A DNA stretch of 64,000 nucleotides. Origin: Prostheceraeus crozeri (Eukaryota > Platyhelminthes > Polycladida > Euryleptidae). Below are positions 1-9,941 of this stretch, piece after piece. A program made the position numbers and the translations under genes. The stretch covers positions 20,244 through 84,243 of the forward strand of contig CAJQUW010010360.1 of assembly GCA_907163375.1 (NCBI GenBank), read 5' to 3'. Under the pieces are notes generated by a model that worked only from the letters and a program-made list of their open reading frames with translations, was not told where the DNA came from and did not search any database. Each line of letters begins with the position of its first letter. Position 1 is the stretch's first letter.

Positions 1-219
1 AAAAAATGTCACAACTCAACGATTTCGTTCAGAAATGAAATATTTTACAATAGCATGTGCATTTCTTAAACAGACTGTACATAGAAATCGTTGAAAGTTC
101 ATGATTATTCATGAGGACTCATTGCAATCAATCAATTGGCATAGAACATTTCAATCTGCAAATGTAATGAGTTAGGCCTATATTTAGAAACGTTTCTATT
201 TATAAACATTTCTATCCAG

Positions 220-2374
220 ATAAGATAAGGAGCCCAAACTTTTTGTGCAGGAAAAGACGACCATGTTGTCAATCGATTTCGAGTTTATTAAAAACTCATC
301 TTCAGGACAATACAATCAGAGGAAACAAAGGGTTATATACAAACTGCATGGTCACAACACAACTCACTTAAAACAGTTGGAAAAAAGCTAAAATTAGAAC
401 ATGTGCAGCGGAATTGATGAACAGTTCTCATTAATTAGGTGGGCACTGGTTGATTTTATGCACAGTGTTTCAGCGATGCGAGTGGGAGCTGTTTTAAAGA
501 TGACCTTGAAGTCCATTAAGCTTGCCTCATGCGGGTGGTGGGTGATTTCAGTTGGCGTAGGCTTGCCTTTCAAATGTTCTGTCACTCTCGTAGATAGATG
601 TCTCCGTGTCTCACCTATATAACAGTTTGAGCACTGTCGACATTTAAACTCATAGACTATGTTCGATGATAAACACGGAGAGACTTTGTCTTTGTTGGGA
701 AAAATACTAGCGGTCTTAAATGTTTTAAATGCAACCTGCAATTTATAATCAGTTTTATCTAACATAGAATTAATAACTTGAACAGATTTTAAAGTCTCGC
801 GCTCTTTCTCTTTGACGTACGGTAATGACCAAAAAATAGCCGTTTTACTTTCATCATCAGTAGTGGTATTATTCTCAACTTCACGTTTGATAGACTCGAT
901 CAACTTAAGAGGGTAATTATTACTGAGAAAAATGCTGGTGATTTCCTCACAAGCTTTCTCATAATTATTATGCGAACTACTAAGGCGTTTAGCTCTGATA
1001 AACAAGGAACGACTTTTTATATTTCATTGGAGCGTAAGAAGCAAAAGGAACGTAAGTTCCAGTATTCGTAGGTCGGACTCTCCACGCAGTCGCAAAAGAG
1101 GAATTATGAAAACTGACCATCACATCCAAGAATGGTAAATTATGATTATCTTCCTTTTCGATGGTAAATTGGATGTTACCATGAATGGAATTAAGTAACG
1201 TAAGGAAATCTTCAGCTTCAGATTCAGCTTTAAAAATCGCAAAAATGTCATCGACATAGCGTCGATAATATATCGGAAAATCAGATTTTTTAATTTGACT
1301 TTCAACCATATTCATGGCAAAAGAGGCTAGAGTAGGTGCTAGGGATGATCCCATAGCGATGCCATCAAATTGAACAAAAAGTTCATTGTTAAATTGAAAG
1401 AGGACATCCTGAGTAGCTAGACGCAAAAGATTGGATAGCGTTTCCCGTTTAAGGCAGAATTTTGAAAAATCTATCAAATTGCAAATATGATTAATAGTGT
1501 CCTCAAGAGGAACATTAGTAAAAAGGCTTCTGACGTCATAGGACACCAAGAAGAGAGAGTCGTTCTCAGCAACAGTTTTTAAACTTTCGACAAAATCAAA
1601 AGAATCTTTAATTTCAAGAGACCTAGGGATGTGAGGTTTCAAAATTTCATCAAGAAATTTGCTGAGGTTAGTACAGTAGGACTGCGGCATACTTAATATA
1701 GGACGGAGAGGTGGAGAAACATCAGATTTATGGACTTTCGGAAGCCCGTACAGACGAGCTGGTTGAGAGCCGATGCTACGCATTTTACTGTATTGCTCCG
1801 CGGTGATATCACCGTCATTTTTAAATTTCAAAAGTCTTCGGTTCAAACGGTCCTCAGCGAGAATAAAGGGATGTTTATTAGCATTAGACGGATGCTTATA
1901 GCGTTTGAATTTACTGTTGTCTGACAACAGATCATACATTTTCTCTAGGTAATATGATCTATCTAGGATGCAAATACCATTACCTTTATCGTACTTGGCA
2001 ACATAGATATCTTTCTCTTTCGCGAGGCTACGTAAGCTTGCGAGATGACGTTTTACGTTTTTTGAAGTTATCAATTTGTGTTTGATAAGAGACATAGCCG
2101 TGGTTTTCAGTTTAGAGCGAACTCTGTCTAGGTCATCACTATTCAGAACGTTCATGGATTGAAGTTTGTGGTAAGTAACCTCAGTTTCTGTTTTAACTGC
2201 GATAGGGTTAACTCTGTTGGGCCACGACATCGAAAATCCCAGCGCAAGGGCTGACTTTTCGTCGGTAGTTAAGTTATGCTTAGATAAATTAATAACGTTG
2301 GCACGAGAATTTTTATCAAACTGACTCATGGGTATTTTAGATTTAGCGATAAGCAGGTCACCGCGGCTGGATAG
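220..2374 (-). mobile_element. 5'-truncated Penelope-like element (PLE1)
   Basis: Minus-strand PLE bounded by a perfect 13-bp direct repeat CATTTCTATCCAG at 207-219 and 2375-2387, read as the target-site duplication. It carries reverse transcriptase followed by a GIY-YIG endonuclease, the diagnostic PLE order, and a 3' non-coding end with a hammerhead motif at 266-310. The 5' end is truncated: the reading frame runs straight into the duplicated target, and no upstream terminal repeat is present. PLEs prime reverse transcription at nicked or telomeric DNA and often insert as 5'-truncated copies, which fits this structure. Boundaries are inferred from the duplication only. Confidence 0.85.
266..310 (-). 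ncRNA. Hammerhead ribozyme motif in PLE1 3' end
   Basis: Read on the minus strand: helix I UUGUC/GACAA (5 bp), core CUGAAGA, one extra U, helix II GAGUUU/AAACUC (6 bp), core GAAA, and a short palindromic helix III AUCGAU followed by U as the cleavage-site base. All conserved type I hammerhead positions are present except for the extra U between A9 and helix II. Hammerheads are established in PLE terminal repeats. Whether this one cleaves is untested. Confidence 0.72.
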
Positions 2375-2377
2375 CAT
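397..2377 (-). pseudogene. PLE1 reverse transcriptase + GIY-YIG endonuclease, one frameshift
   Basis: The upstream frame (2377 down to about 989) encodes the reverse transcriptase. Visible motifs in order are ARLYGLPKVHK, DVRSLFTNVP, AMGSSLAPTLASF, the catalytic YVDD within YRRYVDDIFAIF, and NLPFLDVMV. A one-base frameshift near 1000-1010 separates it from the downstream frame (about 1005 to 397), which carries the endonuclease core NCYIGETRRHLSTRVTEH. Apart from that shift the coding region is open for about 660 codons, so the copy is fairly young. The apparent ATG at 2375-2377 lies in the target duplication and is not the native start; the native N-terminus is missing. The enzyme would copy element RNA at a nicked target; this copy is probably inactive. 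Confidence 0.88.
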
Positions 2378-2387
2378 TTCTATCCAG

Positions 2388-2544
2388 CATTAGATGAGTT
2401 ACTAGAAACTAGAAATGCCTAAAAGATATTCGAAATAATATGAAAAGCAATTTTGTCGATCATACATTCATATCCAGAATCAAAAGACGGGGTTGGCTCG
2501 AACAATCCAATTATTGTTGGGGGTGACTAATAATTTGTCTCCTA

Positions 2545-2547
<3 letters not shown>
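2388..2547. other. Non-coding spacer
   Basis: Short flank between PLE1 and the (TA)n run. No gene or repeat structure seen. Confidence 0.5.

Positions 2548-2597
<50 letters not shown>
2548..2597. repeat. (TA)n microsatellite
   Basis: About 50 bp of nearly pure TA dinucleotides ending in TTTATTTATTTA. It lies at the downstream end of the minus-strand tRNA-like/hammerhead units, so it may be their tail or their insertion site. Confidence 0.9.
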
Positions 2598-2600
<3 letters not shown>

Positions 2601-2630
2601 TTATTTATCAAATCTCAACAGATGTAACCA

Positions 2631-2672
2631 CCACGAGACATGTTTCGGCCTGTTGGGCCTCATCAGTCGTGG
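2631..2672 (-). ncRNA. Type I hammerhead ribozyme, unit 1
   Basis: Minus strand, 42 nt: helix I CCACGA/UCGUGG (6 bp), core CUGAUGA, helix II GGCC-CAACA-GGCC, core GAAA, helix III as the palindrome ACAUGU, then C as the cleavage-site base. Every conserved core position is present with no extra nucleotide. The very short palindromic helix III suggests it would work best as a dimer, as in tandem hammerhead repeats. Confidence 0.85.
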
Positions 2673-2675
2673 GTA

Positions 2676-2737
2676 GGTTTGAACCAGCGACGCTGGAGCT
2701 AGAGGACGTGCAAGCATACCCTCTAACCACAAGGTCA
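2676..2737 (-). promoter_or_regulatory. tRNA-like internal Pol III promoter, unit 1
   Basis: On the minus strand an A-box-like block (2719-2737, TGACCTTGTGGTTAGAGGG) precedes a B box GGTTCAAACC (2676-2685) at tRNA-like spacing. The block lies just upstream of the unit 1 hammerhead. Confidence 0.65.
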
Positions 2738-3083
2738 CCGGTCACGCAGGCGCTACTCATACATATTTTAGACAAGTAACCTGGCAAATTTTAAATTATA
2801 TCAAAATCTACTGATGAACCACCACGGTTTGAACCAGCGACGCTGGAGCTAGAGGACGTGCAAGCAAACCCTCTAACCACAAGGTCACCGGACCATCTGT
2901 TGAGAGCGCGAATCAGCCAGGAAGGCACTGCTTTAACGCAGGCACGTGGAGGGCGGACTGCTTTCTGCAATCACTTAATACAGCATCCGAGATTGAGGCG
3001 CTTCACGCAGGCGCTACTCATTACATATTTAGACAAGTAACCTGGCAATTTATAAATTTATCAAATCTCAACAGATGTAACCA

Positions 3084-3125
3084 CCACGAGACATGTTTCG
3101 GCCTGTTGGGCCTCATCAGTCATGG
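3084..3125 (-). ncRNA. Type I hammerhead ribozyme, unit 3
   Basis: Same 42-nt architecture as unit 1. The only change is in helix I (CCAUGA with UCGUGG), giving a U-G wobble in place of C-G, so pairing is retained. Core CUGAUGA and GAAA, helix II and the ACAUGU palindrome are intact. Confidence 0.83.
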
Positions 3126-3128
3126 GTA

Positions 3129-3190
3129 GGTTTGAACCAGCGACGTTGGAGCTAGAGGACGTGCAAGCATACCCTCTAACCACAAGGCCA
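3129..3190 (-). promoter_or_regulatory. tRNA-like internal Pol III promoter, unit 3
   Basis: Minus strand A box TGGCCTTGTGGTTAGAGGG (3172-3190) and B box GGTTCAAACC (3129-3138), close to the Pol III consensus TGGCNNAGTGG and GGTTCGANNCC. Spacing is tRNA-like and the hammerhead follows within 4 nt. Confidence 0.68.
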
Positions 3191-3516
3191 CCGGACCATC
3201 TGTTGAGAGCGCGAATCAGCCAGGAAGGCACTGCTTTAACGCAGGCACGTGGAGGGCGGACTGCTTTCTGCAATCACTTAATACAGCATCCGAGATTGAG
3301 GCGCTTCACGCAGGCGCTACTCATTACATGTCTAGACAAGTAATCAATCTCGGATGCGGTATTAAGTGATTGCAGAATGCAATCCGCCCTCAACGTGCCT
3401 GCGTTAAAGCAGTGCCTTCCTGGTTAATTCACGCTCTCAACAGATGGCCCGGTGGCCCTGTGGTTAGAAGGCATGCTTGCACGTCCTCTAGCTCCAACAT
3501 CGCTGGTCAAACCTAC

Positions 3517-3558
3517 CCACGACTGATGAGGCCCAACAGTCCGAAACATGTCTCGTGG
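3517..3558 (+). ncRNA. Hammerhead ribozyme, inverted unit 4, helix II mismatch
   Basis: Plus-strand copy with intact helix I, CUGAUGA and GAAA cores and ACAUGU palindrome. Helix II is GGCC against GUCC, so one of four pairs is lost; activity is likely reduced. Confidence 0.75.
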
Positions 3559-3612
3559 TTACATCTGTTGAGATTTGATAAATTTATAAATTGCCAGGTT
3601 ACTTGTCTAAAC

Positions 3613-3616
<4 letters not shown>

Positions 3617-3667
<51 letters not shown>
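3617..3667. repeat. (TA)n microsatellite
   Basis: About 50 bp of TA dinucleotides between the inverted unit 4 and the adjoining fold-back element. Confidence 0.9.
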
Positions 3668-3670
<3 letters not shown>

Positions 3671-3875
3671 CAAAAGAAAGATAAGACTAGACCAATTAAT
3701 AAAATTTTTATTAGACGATATTTCGTGTGGCACTTGATCACGTCTAAAAATCGTCTGAGCAAGTTCTCTGAACAAGAGCTTGTTCAGACGAATTTTAGAC
3801 GTGATCAAGTGCCACACGAAGTATCGTCTAATAAAAATTTTATTAATTGGTCTAGTCTTATCTTTCTTTTGTAAA
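3667..3875. mobile_element. Fold-back MITE 1 (~209 bp palindrome)
   Basis: Two ~100-bp arms (3667-3768 and 3775-3875) are inverted copies with only a few mismatches and almost no loop; the ends are TTTACAAAAGAAAGATAAGA and its complement. It lies between two (TA)n runs. No coding potential. A transcript would form a long near-perfect hairpin. Confidence 0.85.
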
Positions 3876-3900
3876 TTTAACTGACCAATGGCGATCAAAA

Positions 3901-3902
<2 letters not shown>

Positions 3903-3961
<59 letters not shown>
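3903..3961. repeat. (TA)n microsatellite
   Basis: About 59 bp of TA dinucleotides separating two fold-back elements. Confidence 0.9.
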
Positions 3962-3963
<2 letters not shown>

Positions 3964-3965
<2 letters not shown>

Positions 3966-4222
3966 CTCTTCAAATAGGATTTCATCTTTGTATTAACAAG
4001 TGTGCTGTGCTTTGTGTTTTGTATGGGCGATCTTTATTTTGTAGTCTTTTAGTAGTCTATTCGTATTTCGGGATTTCATTCCAATTTCTTTATCTTCGTC
4101 AATAGTTCCGAAGTGCGAATTGATTGTCCAAAAACTACAAAACAAAAATCGCCCTGACAACACACATTGCATAACAAACTTGTTAATTTACAAAGATGAA
4201 ATTCTGTTTGAAGAGTGCTCTT
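3964..4222. mobile_element. Fold-back MITE 2, diverged
   Basis: Left arm about 3964-4050 and right arm about 4127-4222 are inverted copies with many substitutions. Shared blocks include CTCTTCAAA, ATTTCATCTTTGTA, TTAACAAG and GGGCGAT plus TTTGTAGT. No protein-coding potential. It is older than fold-back 1. Confidence 0.7.
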
Positions 4223-5399
4223 TTCCTATGTGGGAATACAACTCTGAGCAATGTCAAGAATGCTACATCGGAGGCACTCGCTGAGATGCCAACATTTAGG
4301 CGCATAAAAAAAGGAAATGTACATGTATAGTACGACAGAACATCATCATAAGACTTCCATCAGCAAAACAAAACTTTGAAATATCATCAATTGATCCATG
4401 AAATATCATAACTTTTGTCATCAAATACAATACTGTACTAAGAAACTAATGACGAATAATTTAAAGTCAGAGGCGATATTTACTAAGAAGAGTTTTTGAT
4501 TCGTTGCATTATTATTTCATCATCATGCATTCAAGTTATGCATTTCTGTGTGCAATTCTTGCTCCTTGATAAATTCATTGATGACAGTATGCCTCAAAGC
4601 GGTGAAATGGTGAAAACGGAGTCGCAATAAGGCTTTGTCAGCTGAAGCTCATGCTTCTTTGGGTTCTACCTTGTCCGAAAGGTTTATTGTCGGCGTTTAG
4701 TGACCGTGCTCCGGCTAACTACCAGGCTCTTTAATATTATTTTATTTTACTGGTCATTGAATTTATTTTATGTTTGATTAATTGTTCATTCTTATTGTCC
4801 ACTTTTGTTTTTTTAAATGTGTGATAGGCTTCGCTCTTCCCAATTAACACCACCCCCTGGTTTCCCAGATGTGAACAGTCATCAGGTGTTTCATGTTGTT
4901 GAATCAGGTTTTTGGGTATGGCACTTATTTGGCTCATCTGTGATCGAACTTCCTTCCACAGTTCTCTTTTGCGCTTCCCCATTTGTTGCAGGTTAAGGTG
5001 TGACAGATTCAACGTATTCACGGCATACGGGCGTCAGATGGTTCGAGAATCCCGAACCCACTTGTAATGCTTTGGGAGGCAGGCCCGGTCAACTATTCGA
5101 ATAAAAGCCGTACAGTTCCATTGCCACGGACATGCGTGGTATCTTTACTGAGGGGCTTAGCCCGTGTAGATGTATCCGGCTCCTCTGTGGTCTACCTGAC
5201 TTGTACCCATTGTTACGGCAAAGAGGTTCTCATTTGTGTTTCTTCAAGCTTTTGCGACATGAACTGTGTCTATAAGTGTCTTTTTTGCGTATTATTTATT
5301 GCAGCTTTGTTGCAATTATTTACATTTTTCTGATGCCTTCCAAAGTTTCTTGTATCGCTTTGTTGTACAGTATCATTTTCGTCCATTTGATTGATATTC
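4223..5399. other. Intergenic, possible LINE 5' region
   Basis: No confident gene. The part from about 5030 to 5330 lies directly upstream of a LINE endonuclease and could be its degenerate 5' UTR or ORF1, but I recognise no motif. Confidence 0.35.
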
Positions 5400-8050
5400 T
5401 ACGAGAAATTATGAAAATGAGAAAGACACAAGAAACGTAGTCAAGCTCAAAACCCCTCTCAAGATCAGCTTCAGCAACATAAGAGGACTGAGGTCCAATT
5501 GCGACGACATCAACATCTTCCTCCAATATAAGTCACTAGATCTTCTAGCCCTGTCGGAAACCAGGTTAGATCCCAGTGTGTCATCAAGCGATGTTACTCC
5601 TGATGGATACATATTTCACCGGATGGATTGAGCACCTTGTCATGGTCTTGGAGTTTGTGCCTTCCCTTGAAAAGGCTTCGTAGCTGAGAGGATCTAGGGC
5701 ATGAGTATCTTGCCTTCATTGCGCCGTTACAGAAAACCACTATTCTTCTATTTTTCCTATGCCGCTCTCCATCAACAAATGCGAACAGTTTCAATGTTCT
5801 TTCTGATAAGATCGATTATCTGATACAAGAGTATCCCAGCGCTGAGGTTGCCGTTTTTGGGGACTCAACCTGCACGATGTTGACTGGCTTGTGCACTCAC
5901 ACACAGTGATCTCTGGCAGCCGAGGATTTCGCTGTCTCTCACAACCTTAGTCAAATTGTCACTTGTCCTACCAGAGTGCCTGACCGAGCTGGGGATACTG
6001 GATATGTTGACCTGTTTCTCACCTCAAATCCAGCTTGTTTTTCACACAAGGTTACTTCTCCCCTCGGCACGTTTGATCAGTGCGTTATCACAGTTTCTGG
6101 CAAACATACTTGCTCCACACCGTCTGCGCCTTTCCATAGAAGTTTATCAATTCTCCAAAACAGACTGGTGTGGCTTCCGCACTTTTCTTAGTCAAGTTCA
6201 AGCTGAGAATCTGATTCTGAGCGAGAACGTCCACAAGTCGGCGCAGGAACTGGCAGAGTGGCTTCATATAGGGATGTTGGCCTATATTCCTCAACGTACT
6301 TTCCAAATGAAGCACCACTCTCAACCTTGGTTTACACCAGAATGTGCAGCTACAACCTGCCAGCGTGACCACTTTTTCCATAAGTATTAGCGTGACAGTA
6401 GCGCTGCCAATCTTGAATTGTTCAAAACCGCACGTAGAAATTGCAAGAAAACCATGCATCAGGCAAAAGCCGTTAGGCTTTGTATGTACGGGAATCCACT
6501 GCTACCAAAAAGCTTGGCTCTAAGGACTTCTGGAAGATTTACAACAGAGTCACCAAAAGGAACAAATCCTCCAACCCAGCACTTCATCATGCCGAAGTCA
6601 GTGCTTCTATGGCGACAACCTCAGCAGACAAAGCCGAGCTTCTTTGCAAGGAGTTTGCGAAGAATTCATCATTGGACGATGGAGGTAGAATTTCACCTCC
6701 AATTCCCACGCCACTGATGAGACAGTTAGTCCTACTTCAGTCACAGTCCGAAGCGTCAAAAGGATCATCGCCGGTCTCGGTAGCTCTAAGTCTATTGGAC
6801 CGGATGGCATCCCGGTTTTGGTCATCTCTTACCTGAGCTTTCTCCACTTTTATCCAAACTGTTCAGTAGATGGGTATCCACCGGTGAGGATCCTATCAGA
6901 AGAACAGTATGGCTTCAGGCACTCTCGATCAACTGCAGATCTTCTTTCGTGTGTCACCGAACATGTGAGTCCTGACAGACGAAGGGAGCCGAGATCAGTT
7001 TCCCTGGATATTTCCAAGGCATTCGATAAAGTCTGGCATCAGGGACTCCTTTTAGAAGCTTGAGTCCTGTGGAGTTGCTGATCAACTCTACAAACTTATT
7101 GCTTCTTTCCTTAGCGACCGAAAAGTCTTCCACAAAGATTGTCAATGCAGGAGTTCCTAAATGGTCAATTTTGGGACCCACTCTTTTTTCTGCTGTACAT
7201 CAGCGACCTCCGAGACTGCCTAGTGAGCAAATTGGTGATGTATGCAGATGACACGACACTCTTCAATTCCAATGAGTGATTTGCTAAAAACACTCAGCAA
7301 CGTCAGCAGTTATACGACGTTCTTAATGAAGACTTACGCAGGGTCTCAGAATGGGGCGCCAATTGGCTTGTTTCCTTCAATCCTTCAAAAACTGCAAAGA
7401 ATTCTACACTCATGACGTAAAGGAGATGATGATCATAGCATTAAGATGTCAGATAAAGGATCAGAGAACAAGATTCCATCTCCTTCCTTGGATTGGCGGT
7501 TACGGAAGACTTGTCATGGAAACCACACATCCAATCCATTAGCAAGCAGGCGGCTCAACGCATTGGTAGTATCTATCGTGCCAACAGCTATCTTCCACCA
7601 TAGACTGGCTGCTGTCTTTACAATTCCCTTGTTAGTCCTCTGATGGAGTATTGTTGTCATCTGTGGGCTGGCGCGCCACAAACGCATCTTAACTTCCTTG
7701 AACGGGTTAAGAAACGGGTCAAAACTTGCTAACAACTTGCAGCCGCTCTCCGTCAGACGGGATGTTGCTTCACTCAGTCTCCTCTACAGATACTATTTCG
7801 GTAGAAGCATCTCTGCAGTAAATGAGTGCGTGCCCAAACCTAAGATCTTCTCCAGAAGCGCACGTAGAGCTAATGCACCCACATGTTATCATATGAGCTT
7901 AGGACGCGCATGTACTGTGAGTCGCTCGAAAAGCATTTTTGTTTGCATGGCACAACTTTGGAATCAGCTTCCCCTGACCAATACAATCTTGATACTTTCA
8001 AGAGGCGTGCGAACAGGTTTCTGATGGGGACAGCTTCATCAGATTAGAAG
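5400..8050 (+). mobile_element. Degenerate Jockey/CR1-like non-LTR retrotransposon (LINE 1)
   Basis: Plus-strand LINE with an APE-type endonuclease, reverse transcriptase and C-terminal region in order. It is broken by frameshifts, stops and at least one internal deletion. The 3' end is placed near 8050, after the last recognisable coding block, where AT-rich non-coding sequence begins. No target duplication was identified. ORF1 was not recognised. A related 3' fragment lies at about 35600-36010. Confidence 0.75.
5440..8024 (+). pseudogene. APE endonuclease-reverse transcriptase, broken
   Basis: The endonuclease starts near 5460 with SFSNIRGLRSN and continues to LALSETRLDP; an in-frame stop follows. 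Later the GDFN-type motif appears as FGDST. The fingers region near 6740-6830 reads SIGPDGIPVLV. After an apparent deletion near 6890 the palm resumes with EEQYGFRHSRSTADLLSC, then SLDISKAFDKVWHQGLL (about 7000-7050), a GVP motif as NAGVPKWSILGPTLF, and the catalytic MYADDTTLFNSNE near 7230-7276. The C-terminal part (7698-8024) keeps LSLLYRYYFGR and WNQLP. The enzyme would nick chromosomal DNA and prime cDNA synthesis there; this copy cannot encode a full protein. Jockey versus CR1/L2 placement is undecided. Confidence 0.72.
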
Positions 8051-9576
8051 ATCTGTTTTTTCCTTTTATTTATTTGAAATAATACAATTAGTCACTTTTT
8101 CATTAAGTAACCCCTAGCTTCGTTCACGACTCATAGCTGTGCTAGGGGTGAAAATTCTGTAAAAACGTACTGACAACTTCATGAGGATAAGTGATCAAAT
8201 TGCAATTGATTCTTTTTTGCAAACGTGATTCTGATAATTCAGAACTATGATTTATGACCATTAGATATTACCGCAGGCCTCTATACTGTATTGAGATATT
8301 CATACACATGTGCATTGTACAAGTAGAGCCTGCTCCCTCGGTTGGGCCTGATGTATGCATAATTAGTGTTCTTTTTACCGCACTATTAAGAAATAATGTA
8401 GTTAGGTAGGTCTCTGTTTCTTTAATTGTGAAATCAAAAACCAACATAGATTGATTTCGGTGAGTTATCCATGACTTAAGAAAAACTCGGGCTATCCGGT
8501 TTGTCATTTGCTTGAAGTCGGATAACCCGGGTTGTGACTTGTCCACGGGTTGCAATCCCTAGTTCATACCGATATCGATCAACGTTGCTTTTGATTGCGT
8601 GTCCCGTTTTGGATTCCTGCTCTAAACTTTTCTAACTCAAACACGCATTAGATTTGCTATCTCACCACTCCTCGATTATCGACACCACATCGAAACTTCC
8701 ATTATAAGTTGTAATTCTTCAAGTTTAAGGCTACTTTTCGACTTGACCGACTTCTAGAATTCAAGATTTCTAGGAATTTGCTTGATGAATTGGCGTTGTC
8801 TTGGTTATGCGTTCAAGGTTGGAATAGCCATTGTGTAATTCTTTATAACAAGCATCAACATTTCTTCTTTTCGCATGCTTATATGAGATATTTTTGATAG
8901 TTGAGGAACAGCCAAGATTTTAATCGTAATAATTGAATTAAAGATATAATTAATTTCGGTTGCTATTCGGCAAGCATCGTCAGATAAAAGGAATTAAACA
9001 TAGAGGAGAAAGTCATGAATTTAAATTTCACATTAACATGGGAAATAAGGGAGTAGATAAGAAATCTAGTAAAATGTGTAAAACTATGTCAACAAAGTTC
9101 AGCAAGGAAAGGGAGGAATATAAATATGCGACAGATAGTATTTTTCTTCTCTTCCTCCTGTCAGATAAACTTCTTGTTCTACATCAAAACGGAATGTGTG
9201 TAGGGCATAATTTTACTTAAGGCGATGTTTTGTGCATTTGACGGCATGTTATTTTGCCATATATGCTTACGAATAGGAAGAAGTAGTGTATATGTGTGCT
9301 ATTCCTACATTGCGGCTTCAAAATGGCACCCTTCTTTACAAGTCTGAATGCCGAGTTCATACATGCACTCTCAATTGTAAGTATAATTTCTCTAGCCAAG
9401 TTTATTACCCTCCATGTACTCCTAAAGTTAAAGGAAAAGAAAATATAATAAATTTAATATCATGATTGCTTGTGTAAATATTTAGTTTTGTATGTTATAT
9501 TTTCCTTTGATTTTTTTATTATTTGTAAATATACGTACCTGCTCTATTTATCTTGCATTGTGGAATAATTTTGTCT
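8051..9576. other. Intergenic with a PLE-end-like relic
   Basis: No gene seen. A block at about 8890-9070 is a diverged copy of the sequence at 63595-63760. Elsewhere I see only AT-rich single-copy-looking sequence. Confidence 0.5.
8890..9070 (-). repeat. Dispersed repeat resembling a PLE terminal repeat, copy 1
   Basis: Shares long blocks with 63595-63760, including TTAATTTCGGTTG, AATTTCACATTAACAT and GGAAATAAGGGAGT. On the minus strand near 8946-8984 it reads CUGACGA, an extra U, a poor helix and GAAA, a decayed version of the hammerhead layout in the PLE ends. It may be a stranded 3' end of an old PLE. Confidence 0.5.
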
Positions 9577-9941
9577 TTTAAAGAAATGATTAAAAGCAAT
9601 TTTTTACGACTGTGCTCACCTTGCTTACCTTGGCCGGGCTCGATCCAGTTTCAGCCTCCCGGATGATCGGGTAGCACGGGGTGGCCCCTCAGTCCGTTGC
9701 TTCCACATGGCTCGGTCGGAGGCCATGTCCTCGGTTATCGATCTGACCTTCATTCCATTCTTTATCACAGTTCTCCAACTTGTTCTCGGTCTTCCCTTTC
9801 TTCTGTCGACAGGTTCTTGTTTCTATGCTGTTTTGCAGATGTTATCCTCTAGTCTTCTGAGCAGATCGGCACATCGGCGAGTCTCAATTTCTTTGCTTAT
9901 TGGGGTACTTGAAGCATACGACGGATCTTATCGTTTCTTAT

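Larger units (their letters stand above)
2598..3616 (-). mobile_element. Tandem and inverted array of tRNA-like/hammerhead units (retrozyme- or SINE-like)
   Basis: Three units in minus orientation and one inverted unit make up the array. The best unit is 3061-3343 (about 283 bp). Read on the minus strand, a unit has a ~130-nt leader, a tRNA-like block with A box and B box, a hammerhead ribozyme about 4 nt after that block, and a short AT-rich tail before the next unit. Unit 1 (about 2608-2825) has lost an internal segment between the tRNA-like block and the distal leader. Unit 2 (about 2826-3060) has lost the hammerhead. Unit 4 (3343-3616, plus) is an inverted copy that forms a ~250-bp arm with unit 3. 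No protein is encoded; small open frames here are by-products. Precedents are Schistosoma SM-alpha and animal/plant retrozymes. The name is an inference. Confidence 0.78.

Noticed and set aside
2858-3684. Short open frames of 60-104 codons across the tRNA-like/hammerhead array
   Set aside because: They follow repeat units on both strands, run into (TA)n and show no protein motif; non-coding repeats explain them better.
3668-3985. Open frame encoding a YI-repeat protein
   Set aside because: It is a translation of the (TA)n microsatellite and a fold-back arm.
5030-5110. tRNA-like block with GGTTCGAGAATCCCGAACC
   Set aside because: The B-box resemblance comes from a short palindrome; no cloverleaf or A box at the right distance was found.
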